Shown: piece by piece, positions 7,435 through 19,551 of the stretch | Position numbering within the stretch: the stretch's first letter is position 1 | How the letters are laid out: the number at the start of each line of letters is the position of its first letter | Assembly (NCBI GenBank): GCA_963842955.1 | Contig: CAWJIJ010000008.1 | Coordinates: 1 to 64,000 of the forward strand | DNA: 64,000 bases | Source of the DNA: JARFQW01 sp963842955 | Lineage (GTDB): Bacteria; Pseudomonadota; Gammaproteobacteria; Steroidobacterales; XN24 | Reading direction: 5' to 3' | Made by a program: the position numbers and the translations under genes | Notes under the pieces: generated by a model | What the model saw: only the letters and a program-made list of their open reading frames with translations | Databases searched by the model: none | Told to the model about the DNA's origin: nothing

Positions 7435-8472
7435 ATGACGGCTGAATTGTCGGAACGCGCGCAGCATCTGCTCAGGGTGCTGGTCGAGCGATACATCGAG
7501 GATGGACAGCCCATCGGGTCGCGGACACTGTCTCGTGACTCCGGGCTGGACCTCAGTCCGGCCACCATCCGCAATGTCATGTCCGACCTCGAGGAACTGG
7601 GCCTGGTCGTTTCGCCGCATACTTCCGCGGGGCGCATTCCGACACCCGCGGGGTTCCGCCTGTTCGTCGATTCGCTGATCCGGGTCCAGCCCGTCAGCGA
7701 GCAGCAGATTATCGAGTTGTCCCGGCGCCTGGAGCGGGAGCGAAATTCCGGCCAGGATATTGCCGCGAATGCCTCCAGCCTCCTGTCTGGACTGACTCGC
7801 ATGGCGGGGCTTGTCACCGTCCCGCGCCGTGGCCACTCGCAGTTTCGGCAGATCGAGTTCCTCCCGCTGACCGGCCGGCGGGTTCTGGCGATCCTGGTGA
7901 TCAACGAAACCGATGTGCAGAACCGAATACTCGACCTGGAGCGGGACTACTCCGTCGATGAGCTCCAGGAGGCTGCCAACTTTCTGAATGCGGAATTCGC
8001 CGGTAAGCCCATTTCCTCGGTGCGCGAGGCGCTGCTCGGGCAGCTGAAAGACGCGCGCCAGCACATGAACGAGATGATGCTCAACGCCATCCAGATTGCC
8101 CAGAAGGCGGTCGCACCCGATCCCGAGGCGGGGTTTGTGATGGCCGGTGAGACCAATCTCATGGATTTCGCGGAGCTTTCAGACATCGAGAAGCTGCGCG
8201 AGCTGTTCAGCGCGTTCGAGCGCAAGCGGGACATTCTGAACCTGCTGGACCGGTGTCTCAGCGCGGAGAGCCTGCAAATCTTCATCGGCGAGGAGTCCGG
8301 CTATAAAATGCTGGAGTCCGTCAGCGTGGTGGCCACCCCCTATTACGTGGACGACGAAGTGGTCGGAGTGCTCGGCGTGATCGGGCCAACCCGCATGGCG
8401 TATGAGCGCGTGATCCCGATTGTGGACATCACCGCCCGCCTGCTCGGGTCGGCCTTGAATTCACGAGACTGA
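7435..8472 (+). CDS. hrcA: Heat-inducible transcription repressor HrcA
   Basis: A 345-aa repressor of class I heat-shock genes that binds CIRCE and needs GroE for activity. The N-terminal winged helix contains GQPIGSRTLSRDSGLDLSPATIRNVM, the middle has the GHSQFRQIEFL and RRVLAILV strands, and the C-terminus ends GVIGPTRMAYERVIPIVD. It leads the grpE-dnaK-dnaJ cluster, the usual order in HrcA-containing proteobacteria, which supports heat-stress control. Confidence 0.96.
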   Translation: MTAELSERAQHLLRVLVERYIEDGQPIGSRTLSRDSGLDLSPATIRNVMSDLEELGLVVSPHTSAGRIPTPAGFRLFVDSLIRVQPVSEQQIIELSRRLERERNSGQDIAANASSLLSGLTRMAGLVTVPRRGHSQFRQIEFLPLTGRRVLAILVINETDVQNRILDLERDYSVDELQEAANFLNAEFAGKPISSVREALLGQLKDARQHMNEMMLNAIQIAQKAVAPDPEAGFVMAGETNLMDFAELSDIEKLRELFSAFERKRDILNLLDRCLSAESLQIFIGEESGYKMLESVSVVATPYYVDDEVVGVLGVIGPTRMAYERVIPIVDITARLLGSALNSRD

Positions 8473-8481
8473 CCCCCAACT
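8454..8481 (+). promoter_or_regulatory. Candidate sigma-32 promoter for grpE
   Basis: CTTGAAT (8454-8460) and CCCCAACT (8474-8481) match the RpoH consensus CTTGAAA / CCCCATNT, with 14 nt between CTTGAA and CCCC. The element spans the hrcA stop and lies about 70 bp before the grpE ATG, a sensible site for a heat-shock promoter. Confidence 0.45.
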
Positions 8482-8548
8482 CCCCAGAATCAGTGCTCAA
8501 ACCCCAATGGCGTGGCGCGGCAGCAAAGCCAGCGTCGGGAGATCAATA

Positions 8549-9109
8549 ATGATTGAAGAACCGAGGGTCGATTCCGGGGAAACGACCGATTCCGATTCCG
8601 GCGAAGAGGGCGGCGTTGCGGAATTCGCCTCCGACGAGGCGAGTGATCGCATCGCGGCGCTGGAAAACGAACTCGCCGAATACCGGGACCAGCGGCTCCG
8701 GGCCGTGGCCGAACTCGAAAACGTCCGCCGCCGCGCCGCTCGGGACGTGGAGAATGCTCATCGTTACGGCGTTGAACGCTTCGCGCGCGAGCTTCTCGAC
8801 GTGGCAGACAGCATGGAGATGGGTATGGCTGCCGCGGAGAGCGCCGGCGATACCGCCGTGGCGGAAGGTTTCGCCGCGACCCTGCGGAAACTGACCCAGT
8901 TGCTGGAAAAATTTGCCATCACCGTCATTGACCCGTCCGGCGCGCCCTTCGACCCCCAGTTTCATGAGGCCATGGCCGCGCAGCCCGCGCCCGACGCGGC
9001 GCCGGACACCGTATTGACCGTTGTCCAGAAGGGCTACCAGATCCACGACCGGCTGCTCCGACCCGCGCGGGTCATCGTGGCCAGGGCTCCGGACGCCGGC
9101 GAGGGTTGA
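8549..9109 (+). CDS. grpE: Nucleotide exchange factor GrpE
   Basis: A 186-aa DnaK co-chaperone that promotes ADP release. An acidic disordered N-terminus is followed by a long coiled coil (IAALENELAEYRDQRLRAVAELENVRRRA). The C-terminal beta-wing ends in FDPQFHEAM, VLTVVQKGYQIHDRLLRPARV. The ATG at 8549 (MIEEPRVDS) with GGGAG upstream is preferred over an in-frame start 14 codons earlier. It lies between hrcA and dnaK. Confidence 0.95.
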   Translation: MIEEPRVDSGETTDSDSGEEGGVAEFASDEASDRIAALENELAEYRDQRLRAVAELENVRRRAARDVENAHRYGVERFARELLDVADSMEMGMAAAESAGDTAVAEGFAATLRKLTQLLEKFAITVIDPSGAPFDPQFHEAMAAQPAPDAAPDTVLTVVQKGYQIHDRLLRPARVIVARAPDAGEG

Positions 9110-9185
9110 AACCGCCGGCCGCCGGCCCCACATCGGCGGACAAGGGTTTTTCATTCGAATTCAATCTGTTTCTGGAGATTCTTAA

Positions 9186-11102
9186 ATGGGTAAAGTCATC
9201 GGAATCGACCTCGGGACCACCAATTCCTGCGTGGCCATGATGGAAGGCAAGTCCCCGAAGGTCATTGAAAACAGCGAGGGCGATCGCACGACGCCTTCGG
9301 TTGTCGCGTTCACGAAGGATGGCGAGGTTCTCGTCGGTCAGCCCGCCAAGCGGCAGGCGGTCACGAATCCGGCCAATACCTTGTTCGCGGTCAAGCGTCT
9401 CATTGGGCGCCGTTACAGCGACGAAGTGGTCGCGCGGGATCGCGACATGGTGCCGTACAAGATCGTCGAGGCCGAGAACGGTGACGCCTGGGTCGAGGTT
9501 GACGGCAACCAGATGGCTCCGCCGGAAATCTCCGCGCGGGTGCTGATGAAGATGAAGAAGACGGCCGAGGACTATCTCGGCGAACCGGTAACCGAGGCGG
9601 TTATCACCGTGCCGGCGTACTTCAACGATTCCCAGCGCCAGGCGACGAAGGATGCCGGACGCATCGCGGGTCTCGAAGTCAAGCGCATTATCAACGAGCC
9701 CACTGCGGCGGCCCTTGCCTATGGCATGGACAAGCAGCGGGGCGACCGCAAGGTCGCGGTCTATGACCTGGGTGGCGGTACCTTCGACGTTTCGATCATC
9801 GAGATTGCCGAGGTGGACGGCGAGCACCAGTTCGAAGTGCTGGCCACCAACGGGGACACGTTCCTCGGCGGCGAGGACTTCGATCTCAGAGTCATCGAGT
9901 ATCTTGCGTCGGAGTTCGAGAAGGAAAGCGGGATGGACATCCGCAAGGACCCCCTGGCCATGCAGCGCCTGAAGGAGGCTGCCGAGAAGGCCAAGATCGA
10001 GCTGTCGTCGTCCCAGCAGACCGAGGTGAATCTGCCCTACATCACCGCCGATGCAAGCGGTCCGAAGCACCTCAATATCAAGTTGACCCGGGCCAAGCTC
10101 GAGTCCCTGGTCGAGGACCTGATCAAGCGGACAGTGGAACCGTGCAAGATTGCGCTGAAAGACGCCGGCCTCTCGGTGTCCGACGTGGACGACATCATTC
10201 TCGTTGGTGGTCAGACGCGCATGCCCAAGGTGCAGGAGACCGTCAAGGACTTCTTCGGCAAGGAGCCGCGCAAGGACGTCAACCCGGATGAGGCGGTTGC
10301 CGTCGGCGCCGGGATCCAGGCAGCCGTGCTGTCCGGCGACGTCAAGGATGTGCTGCTTCTCGATGTAACGCCGCTGTCGCTGGGAATCGAGACCCTGGGC
10401 GGCGTCATGACAAAGCTGATCGAAAAGAACACAACGATCCCCACGAAGGCCAATCAGACGTTCTCGACCGCCGACGACAACCAGACAGCGGTCACGATTC
10501 ACGTCCTCCAGGGCGAGCGGGAGCGGTCTGCGGATAACAAGTCGCTGGGTCGTTTCGACCTGACGGACATCCCGCCGGCGCCGCGCGGCATGCCGCAGGT
10601 GGAGGTGGCCTTTGACATCGACGCGAACGGTATTCTGAACGTGTCGGCCAAGGACAAGGCAACCGGCAAGGAGCAGAAGATCGTCATCAAGGCTTCCAGT
10701 GGTCTCAGCGACGACGAGATCCAGCAGATGGTCAAGGACGCCGAGGCCCACGCGGCCGAGGACAAGAAGTTCCGCGAGCTGGTCGACGCCCGCAACCAGG
10801 CCGAGGCGCTCATTCACGCCACCGAGAAATCGATGGAAGAAATGGGCGAGAAGGTCGAAGCGGGCGAACGCGCGGCCATCGAGTCCGCGATGTCCGACCT
10901 GAAGGAGGCGGTGAAGAGCGACGACCAGAGCCGGATCGAAGCCAAGAGCAAGGCGCTGGCCGAAGCCTCCGCCGCCATGGCCCAGCGAGCCTATGCCGAG
11001 CAGGCTGCCGCTGCGCAGGGCGACGGTTCAGCCGAGCCTCCGAAGGACGAGGACGTCGTCGACGCCGAGTTCGAGGAAGTCAAGGAAGACGAAGGCAAGT
11101 AA
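9186..11102 (+). CDS. dnaK: Molecular chaperone DnaK (Hsp70)
   Basis: A 638-aa ATP-driven chaperone. The ATPase domain begins GIDLGTTNSCVAMMEG, with NEPTAAALAYG and YDLGGGTFDVSI phosphate motifs and ILVGGQTRMPKV. The linker is DVLLLDVTPLSLGIET. It is followed by the substrate-binding domain, a helical lid and the acidic EEVKEDEGK-like tail. Length and order are standard. It is followed by a strong hairpin and then dnaJ. Confidence 0.98.
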   Translation: MGKVIGIDLGTTNSCVAMMEGKSPKVIENSEGDRTTPSVVAFTKDGEVLVGQPAKRQAVTNPANTLFAVKRLIGRRYSDEVVARDRDMVPYKIVEAENGDAWVEVDGNQMAPPEISARVLMKMKKTAEDYLGEPVTEAVITVPAYFNDSQRQATKDAGRIAGLEVKRIINEPTAAALAYGMDKQRGDRKVAVYDLGGGTFDVSIIEIAEVDGEHQFEVLATNGDTFLGGEDFDLRVIEYLASEFEKESGMDIRKDPLAMQRLKEAAEKAKIELSSSQQTEVNLPYITADASGPKHLNIKLTRAKLESLVEDLIKRTVEPCKIALKDAGLSVSDVDDIILVGGQTRMPKVQETVKDFFGKEPRKDVNPDEAVAVGAGIQAAVLSGDVKDVLLLDVTPLSLGIETLGGVMTKLIEKNTTIPTKANQTFSTADDNQTAVTIHVLQGERERSADNKSLGRFDLTDIPPAPRGMPQVEVAFDIDANGILNVSAKDKATGKEQKIVIKASSGLSDDEIQQMVKDAEAHAAEDKKFRELVDARNQAEALIHATEKSMEEMGEKVEAGERAAIESAMSDLKEAVKSDDQSRIEAKSKALAEASAAMAQRAYAEQAAAAQGDGSAEPPKDEDVVDAEFEEVKEDEGK

Positions 11103-11110
11103 GATGCGCG

Positions 11111-11141
11111 GGGGGCGGCCAGGTGCCGCCCCCCGTTTTTC
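11111..11141 (+). terminator. Rho-independent terminator after dnaK
   Basis: Perfect 10-bp hairpin (GGGGGGCGGC / GCCGCCCCCC, 5-nt loop) followed by GTTTTT, 8 nt after the dnaK stop. It probably attenuates read-through so that dnaJ is made in smaller amount than dnaK. Confidence 0.8.
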
Positions 11142-11165
11142 ATGGACGCGAGGGCATGAGACTGC

Positions 11166-12287
11166 ATGGAAAGGCGGGACTACTACGAAGTGCTGGGGGT
11201 GCAGCGCAATGCGACGGAGGCCGAGCTGAAAACGGCCTACCGACGTCTTGCTATGAAACTCCACCCGGATCGCAACCCGGGTGACGATGCCGCGGAAGCC
11301 CGCTTCAAGGAGGCGAAAGAGGCCTACGAGGTCCTGAAGGACCCGCGCAAGCGCGCCGCCTATGACCAGTTCGGCCATGCCGGCGTGGATGGCGGTGCCG
11401 GTGGTTTCGATCCGGGCCAGGCCTTCAGCGACATTTTCGGCGACATGTTCGGGGATATCTTCGGACAGGGGCGTCGCAGCCGGAGCCGGGTTTTTCGGGG
11501 TGCGGATCTTCGCTATGACCTGGACCTGACTCTCGAGCAGGCTGCCATGGGCGATACGGTCGAGATTACGGTGCCGGCCCGCCTGGAATGCACAGACTGC
11601 GAGGGAAGCGGCTGCGAACCGGGCACCTCCAGGACCGGTTGTTCAATGTGTGGTGGGCAGGGTGCCGTGCGCATGCAGCAAGGTCTTTTCGCCATTGAGC
11701 AGGCCTGCCCCCAGTGCAAGGGGCAGGGCACAACCATCGAGTCTCCGTGCCGCACCTGCCACGGTGACGGTCGGATTCGAGAGACCCGAAATCTTTCGGT
11801 GAAGGTTCCCCCCGGTGTCGATACGGGCGATCGCATTCGCCTGGGCGGCGAAGGGGAGGCGGGCCGCAACGGCGGGCCTGCCGGGGACCTGTACGTGGAA
11901 ATCCGGGTGCGGCCCCACCCGTTGTTCGAGCGCGACGGGGCTCACCTGCATACCGAGATACCGATCAGTTTTGCCACGGCCGTGCTCGGCGGGATGGTGG
12001 AAGTGCCGACTCTGACCGGCCAGGCCGAACTGCGGATTCCCGATGGCACCCAGAGTGGCAAGGTATTTCGCATTCGCGGGAAGGGCGTCCGGCCGGTTCG
12101 TGGCGGCGCCACGGGAGACCTGCACGCTCATGTCTCTGTCGAAACGCCGGTCAAGCTGACCCGGGAACAAAAAGAGCTTTTGCAGGCCTTTGACGACTCG
12201 CTGACCGAGAGTCCGAAGCGGCATCGGCCAAGGGAGCATGGCTGGCTAGACGGCGTGAAGTCGTTCTTCGAGAAGCTGAGCCAGTGA
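11166..12287 (+). CDS. dnaJ: Chaperone protein DnaJ (Hsp40)
   Basis: A 373-aa type I J-protein that stimulates DnaK. The J domain (1-70) has HPD at residues 33-35. A Gly/Phe-rich region with repeated FGDMFGDIFG follows. Four CxxCxGxG zinc motifs are intact: CTDCEGSG, CSMCGGQG, CPQCKGQG and CRTCHGDG. The C-terminal substrate-binding domain carries GDLYVEIRVRPHPLFER. Its stop overlaps the dapB start by 4 nt. Confidence 0.97.
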   Translation: MERRDYYEVLGVQRNATEAELKTAYRRLAMKLHPDRNPGDDAAEARFKEAKEAYEVLKDPRKRAAYDQFGHAGVDGGAGGFDPGQAFSDIFGDMFGDIFGQGRRSRSRVFRGADLRYDLDLTLEQAAMGDTVEITVPARLECTDCEGSGCEPGTSRTGCSMCGGQGAVRMQQGLFAIEQACPQCKGQGTTIESPCRTCHGDGRIRETRNLSVKVPPGVDTGDRIRLGGEGEAGRNGGPAGDLYVEIRVRPHPLFERDGAHLHTEIPISFATAVLGGMVEVPTLTGQAELRIPDGTQSGKVFRIRGKGVRPVRGGATGDLHAHVSVETPVKLTREQKELLQAFDDSLTESPKRHRPREHGWLDGVKSFFEKLSQ

Positions 12288-13067
12288 CCCGCCCGTTGCC
12301 CGTCGCGATCCTCGGAGCCGGCGGGCGCATGGGGCGCAGTCTCCTGGAATGCCTGGCCGAGTTTCCCGGCCTGACCTTGTCGGGGGCCCTCGCGCGGCGG
12401 GGCGCAGACGAATCGTCCGACCCGGAATTGACCCGTCTGCTGGGCTCGGTGCCCCTTGTCGGGGATCCGTCTGCCGCCCTGGATGGGGCCGAGGTGGTAA
12501 TTGACTTCACGCTGCCGGCGGCCGTGTCCGGTAACCTCGCGGCGTGCGCGGATCAGGGCGCGGCCGTCGTCATCGGGGTCACCGGGCTGGGCAGCGATGA
12601 GCGCCAGGCTCTTGAGGCCGCCGCCCGGACCATCCCGGTGTTTTCATGCCGCGAACATGAGCACGGGCGTTGGCTTGCTGACCGAGCTGGTCCGCCTGGC
12701 GGGCCGGCTGTCTCCGGCGGCCTGGGAGGCGGGACTCCTGGATATCCATCATTCCGCCAAGAGGGATGCACCCTCGGGTACGGCGCTGGCGCTGGAAGAG
12801 GCGTTCCGATCGGGAGCCGGAGAAGCCGAACCAGCGCTTGCGCACGCCGCTCTCAGGATTGGAGACGTCACCGGCGAACACACACTGTGGCTTTCCGGCC
12901 CCGGCGAGCGCCTGGAATTGACTCACCGGGCCACGGATCGCGCGATCTTCGCGCGCGGGGCGCTTCGGGCAGCCACCTGGCTGGCCGGGCGGCCTCCGGG
13001 GCTATACGGCATGCGCGACTTGCTGGCCTCCGGCATGGACACCCTTCCATCCGGGCCGCTAGAATAG
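12284..13067 (+). CDS. dapB: 4-hydroxy-tetrahydrodipicolinate reductase (frameshifted in this sequence)
   Basis: DapB makes tetrahydrodipicolinate for lysine and peptidoglycan synthesis. The N-terminal Rossmann part (VAILGAGGRMGRSL, VIDFTLPAA) reads in one frame to about 12640. The remainder (AANMSTGVGLLTELV, then the catalytic DIHHSAKRDAPSGTALAL with its His-His-x-x-Lys motif) reads in another. One extra T in the TTTT at 12641-12644 explains the break. Removing it gives 260 aa, close to the usual 265-275. The gene is essential in most bacteria, so a sequencing error is the likely cause. Confidence 0.9.
13036..13065 (+). promoter_or_regulatory. Candidate sigma-70 promoter for carAB
   Basis: TGGACA (13036-13041), an 18-bp spacer and TAGAAT (13060-13065) each match the consensus at 5/6. 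The -10 overlaps the dapB stop and lies about 95 bp before the carA start. The same TAGAAT box recurs at other promoters in this window. Confidence 0.5.
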
Positions 13068-13160
13068 TGTGAACGCGGGCATCGCGTTCAAGCGGGAGGA
13101 GTCGTCAGGCTCGTCCCGCTTTGTGCATCGGCAGACACCGCTAGCGCATCGGGGGTTGGT

Positions 13161-14297
13161 TTGACGGAACCTGCGATCTTGGCCCTGGAGGACGGGACGG
13201 TCTTCCACGGAGTGTCCGTGGGCGCCAGTGGGCGGACCGTCGGGGAAGTCGTGTTCAACACCGCGATGACCGGCTACCAGGAAATCCTCACTGACCCGTC
13301 CTATTGTCGCCAGCTGGTGACTCTGACCTACCCGCATATCGGCAACACGGGCACAACGCCGGAGGATGACGAGTCGGATTCGGTGTATGCCGCCGGCCTT
13401 ATCGTTCGGGACGTCCCTCTTCTGCACAGCAACTGGCGCAGCGATCAATCTCTCCCGGAGTACCTGGCGGCGCGCGGTGTCGTCGCCATTGCGGGCCTGG
13501 ACACCCGCCGCCTCACCCGGCTGATTCGTGAGCAGGGCGCCCAGGGCGGGTGCATTGCCACCGGCGCCGATGCGGCCGACGTGGAACAGGCTGTCGCCGA
13601 GGCGCGGTCCTTTCCGGGCCTCAAGGGCATGGACCTGGCGAAGGTCGTGTCCACGGAAGTCTCCTACGACTGGACGGACCGGGTGTGGCGGCACGCCCAG
13701 GACCCGGCGCCGCGGCCGCACAGCGCCCATCGCGTCGTCGCCTACGACTTCGGGATCAAGCGGAACATCCTTCGGCTCCTGGTCGACCATGGCTGTCAGG
13801 TGACCGTCGTGGCGGCAACCACGCCGGCCCGGGACGTTCTCGCCCTCTCTCCGGACGGCGTGTTTCTCTCGAACGGCCCCGGCGACCCGGAGCCCTGCGA
13901 CTACGCCATCGAGGCAACCCGGCGTTTCACGAGTGACGGCGTGCCGGTGTTCGGGATCTGTCTTGGCCACCAGATCCTCGGGCTCGCCAGCGGGGCGTCG
14001 ACCGTCAAGATGAAATTCGGCCACCACGGGGCCAATCACCCGGTCCAGGATCTGGCAACCGGCCAGGTGCTGATCACCAGCCAGAACCACGGGTTCGCGG
14101 TGGACGAGAGCACCTTGCCTGAAAACGTGGAAGCCACGCACCGGTCCCTGTTCGACGGCACGCTGCAGGGGCTGCGTCGCCTGGACTGCCCGGCATTTTC
14201 GTTCCAGGGGCACCCCGAGGCCAGTCCCGGTCCGCACGACGTACGCGAGTTATTCCAACGATTCGTACACCTGATGGACTCAAATAAATCGAGCTAA
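13161..14297 (+). CDS. carA: Carbamoyl-phosphate synthase small subunit
   Basis: A 378-aa glutamine amidotransferase subunit that supplies ammonia to CarB for arginine and pyrimidine synthesis. The N-terminal domain has LEDGTVFHG, GEVVFNTAMTGYQEILTDPSY. The class I GATase domain has LSNGPGDP, the nucleophile loop VFGICLGHQILGLA, and catalytic His/Glu in FQGHPEASPGPHD. The start is TTG at 13161 (MTEPAILALEDG), aligned with E. coli CarA. It is followed 83 nt later by carB. Confidence 0.96.
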   Translation: MTEPAILALEDGTVFHGVSVGASGRTVGEVVFNTAMTGYQEILTDPSYCRQLVTLTYPHIGNTGTTPEDDESDSVYAAGLIVRDVPLLHSNWRSDQSLPEYLAARGVVAIAGLDTRRLTRLIREQGAQGGCIATGADAADVEQAVAEARSFPGLKGMDLAKVVSTEVSYDWTDRVWRHAQDPAPRPHSAHRVVAYDFGIKRNILRLLVDHGCQVTVVAATTPARDVLALSPDGVFLSNGPGDPEPCDYAIEATRRFTSDGVPVFGICLGHQILGLASGASTVKMKFGHHGANHPVQDLATGQVLITSQNHGFAVDESTLPENVEATHRSLFDGTLQGLRRLDCPAFSFQGHPEASPGPHDVRELFQRFVHLMDSNKSS

Positions 14298-14380
14298 AGC
14301 AATAGCTTAAGAATTATTTGTGAAGTTGATCACCGGTTTCCTGCGGTCTGCCGCCAGGAACTTAAGCCACCGAGGCCCAG

Positions 14381-17603
<3,223 letters not shown>

Positions 17604-17607
<4 letters not shown>

Positions 17608-18080
17608 CGCGCATTCCGCTGACCGCCCGGGGTGCAGAGAATCTGCGCAAGGAACTGGCCCGCCTGAAGAGCGAGGATCGACCCGAGGTGATCCGCGCGA
17701 TTGCGGAGGCCAGGGCGCACGGCGACCTGAAGGAGAATGCCGAATACCATGCGGCGAAGGAGCAGCAGGGATTCATCGAGGGGCGCATCAAGGACATCGA
17801 GGGGAAGCTGTCCAATGCGCAGATCATCGACGTTTCCAGCCTGGCGGCCTCTGGCCGGGTGGTTTTCGGCTCGACTGTCGTACTGTTCGATCCGGATGCG
17901 GACCAGGAAACCACCTACCAGATCGTCGGTGAGGACGAGGCCGATATTCGGGCGGGACTTATTTCCGTGAACTCCCCGATTGCCCGGGGCCTGATCGGGA
18001 AAGAGGAGGGCGACGAGGTGGAAGTGCGGGCCCCCGGGGGCGTGCGCACCTTCGAGATCCTCGAAGTCCGCTACGAGTAA
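17604..18080 (+). CDS. greA: Transcription elongation factor GreA
   Basis: A 158-aa factor that rescues backtracked RNA polymerase by stimulating transcript cleavage. The N-terminal coiled coil has LTARGAENLRKELARLKSEDRPEV, and the tip residues are in HGDLKENAEYHAAKE. The C-terminal FKBP-like domain has NSPIARGLIGKEEGDEVEVRAPGG. The GTG start at 17604 overlaps the carB stop; this carB-greA coupling is common in gammaproteobacteria. Confidence 0.96.
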
Positions 18081-18088
18081 GCGGGCTC

Positions 18089-18502
18089 TTGGAAGCCGTA
18101 AAGCGAATCGTCGAGACGGCCTGGCTGGGTTGCCTGTGGGCTGTCGGCTATCTCGCGGCTCCCGCCTTGTTCGCCGTGCTGGACAACCGGGCTCTCGCCG
18201 GCCAGACAGCCGGCTATCTGTTTCACCGGGTTACCCTGCTGAGCCTGGCATGCGCTGCGTTTCTGATCGCGCTACCGCCAGCCGGCCGGCCCCGGCGGGT
18301 CTACCGGATCATTGCCCTGGCCATCGTCGTTCTTCTTGCGGCCAACGAGTGGGGCGTTCGTCCGTGGATGGATTCCGCCCGTCTTGCAGACGGCACACCG
18401 GGGCCGGATTTCGGGATGCGCCACGGGGTGTCAGCCGTGGTTTATCTCGTCGCCAGTCTGCTGGGTGTGGCGCTGCTCGCGGTCAGGACCCGTTCGGATT
18501 GA
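18089..18502 (+). CDS. DUF4149 family membrane protein
   Basis: A 137-aa integral membrane protein with about four hydrophobic helices: LGCLWAVGYLAAPALFAVL, LLSLACAAFLIAL, IIALAIVVLLAA and VVYLVASLLGVALLAV. The layout and the conserved FGMRHGVSAVVYL stretch fit DUF4149, a family of unknown function often found by yhbY/ftsH in gammaproteobacteria. The start is TTG at 18089, 8 nt after the greA stop. Its 3' end overlaps the convergent yhbY by 20 bp. Confidence 0.82.
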   Translation: MEAVKRIVETAWLGCLWAVGYLAAPALFAVLDNRALAGQTAGYLFHRVTLLSLACAAFLIALPPAGRPRRVYRIIALAIVVLLAANEWGVRPWMDSARLADGTPGPDFGMRHGVSAVVYLVASLLGVALLAVRTRSD

Positions 18503-18782
18503 CTCGACGTCGCTCCGGGTTCGGCCTGTAGAGCAGCGCCGTGTGACCGATACGCTGGATGAGTTCCGCCCCGGTCTCGGCGCAAATTGCTGTAATCGTT
18601 TCATCACGCGCCGCGCGATCGCCGACACGCACCTTGATCTTGACCAGTTCATGGTGGTCCAGGGCCCCGTCGGCTTCGGCAAGAATTGCCTTGCTGAGGC
18701 CTCCGGCTCCGATCATGACCACCGGACTGAGGCCGTGGCCAAGCCGCCGGAGGTTTTTGCGCTGGGATTCTGTCAGGGCCAT
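18483..18782 (-). CDS. yhbY: Ribosome assembly RNA-binding protein YhbY (CRM domain)
   Basis: A 99-aa CRM-domain protein associated with pre-50S particles. It starts MALTESQRKNLRRLGH and has the GxxG loop in VVMIGAGGLSKAIL, HHELVKIKVRVGD and IGHTALLYRPN. The ATG at 18782 is favoured over the frame's upstream extension. It is divergent from rlmE, the classic yhbY/rlmE-ftsH arrangement. Confidence 0.93.
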   Translation of the reverse strand: MALTESQRKNLRRLGHGLSPVVMIGAGGLSKAILAEADGALDHHELVKIKVRVGDRAARDETITAICAETGAELIQRIGHTALLYRPNPERRRVNPNGS

Positions 18783-18865
18783 GGCGGCGCTCACGAAAAC
18801 ATCAACGCGCGATGGTAGCACTTCCCTGGCGTCCCCAGAGCCGGCTGTGAAAGAATCCGGGGCCT

Positions 18866-19491
18866 ATGGCAGGACGAACAAAAAGGGGCAGGCGGTGGGT
18901 CGAAGAGCACGAGCGCGACCCCTGGGTGCAAAGGGCCCGCAAGGAGGGTTGGCGGTCCCGGGCGGTCTACAAGCTCGAGGAACTGGATGGGAAAGGAGAG
19001 CTTGTTCGCGCCGCGGGATGACGGTTATCGACCTGGGGGCGGCTCCGGGAGCCTGGTGCCAGTACGCCGCCGGGAAGGTCGGCGAGCGGGGAACGGTCAT
19101 CGGACTGGATATTCTTCCCATGGATTCGCTGGCCGGGGTGAACATGCTGCAGGGAGATTTCACCGAGGATAGCGTTCTGGCGGACTTGGTCGAGGCCCTC
19201 GAAGGGCGGAAAGTCGACCTTGTGCTTTCGGACATGGCTCCCAATATCAGCGGGATGGCGGCGGTTGATCAACCGCGGTCCATGTATCTCGCAGAACTGG
19301 CACTGGCTTTCGCGCGGGACCACCTGAAACCCGGCGGAGCGTTTGTGACGAAAGTCTTTCAGGGCGAGGGGTTTGACGCGTTTATGAAGGACTCCAGGAG
19401 CAGTTTTGAAGTTGTGCGTGCCCGAAAACCCGCCGCGTCGCGGGATCGCAGCCGGGAAGTTTACCTGGTGGCGAGAAACTATCGCGTGTAG
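18866..19491 (+). CDS. rlmE: 23S rRNA (U2552) 2'-O-methyltransferase RlmE/FtsJ (frameshifted in this sequence)
   Basis: A SAM-dependent methyltransferase acting late in 50S assembly. From ATG 18866 the N-terminus reads MAGRTKRGRRWVEEHERD..WRSRAVYKLEELD, matching FtsJ, but hits TGA at 19018. The next frame continues MTVIDLGAAPGAWCQYA (SAM motif), SDMAPNISG, the catalytic Lys in FVTKVFQGEGFD, and SREVYLVA. One missing base in GCGGG at 19013-19017 explains the break. Restoring it gives 208 aa against 209 in E. coli. It is upstream of ftsH, as expected. Confidence 0.92.
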
Positions 19492-19551
19492 TAGGGTCTA
19501 ATCTTGTACCGCGTGCCCTGCGGGGTGCGCTTGCGTCGGAGAAAAAAGCTC

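Noticed and set aside
7170..7904. N-terminal extension of NadK
   Set aside because: The frame stays open upstream of 7169 but overlaps hrcA on the other strand and has no NadK similarity. The family start is MARQFQTVALTG.
18559..18865. Upstream extension of RlmE in the downstream frame
   Set aside because: It is antisense to yhbY. The genuine N-terminus is in another frame from ATG 18866, with a one-base gap at 19013-19017.
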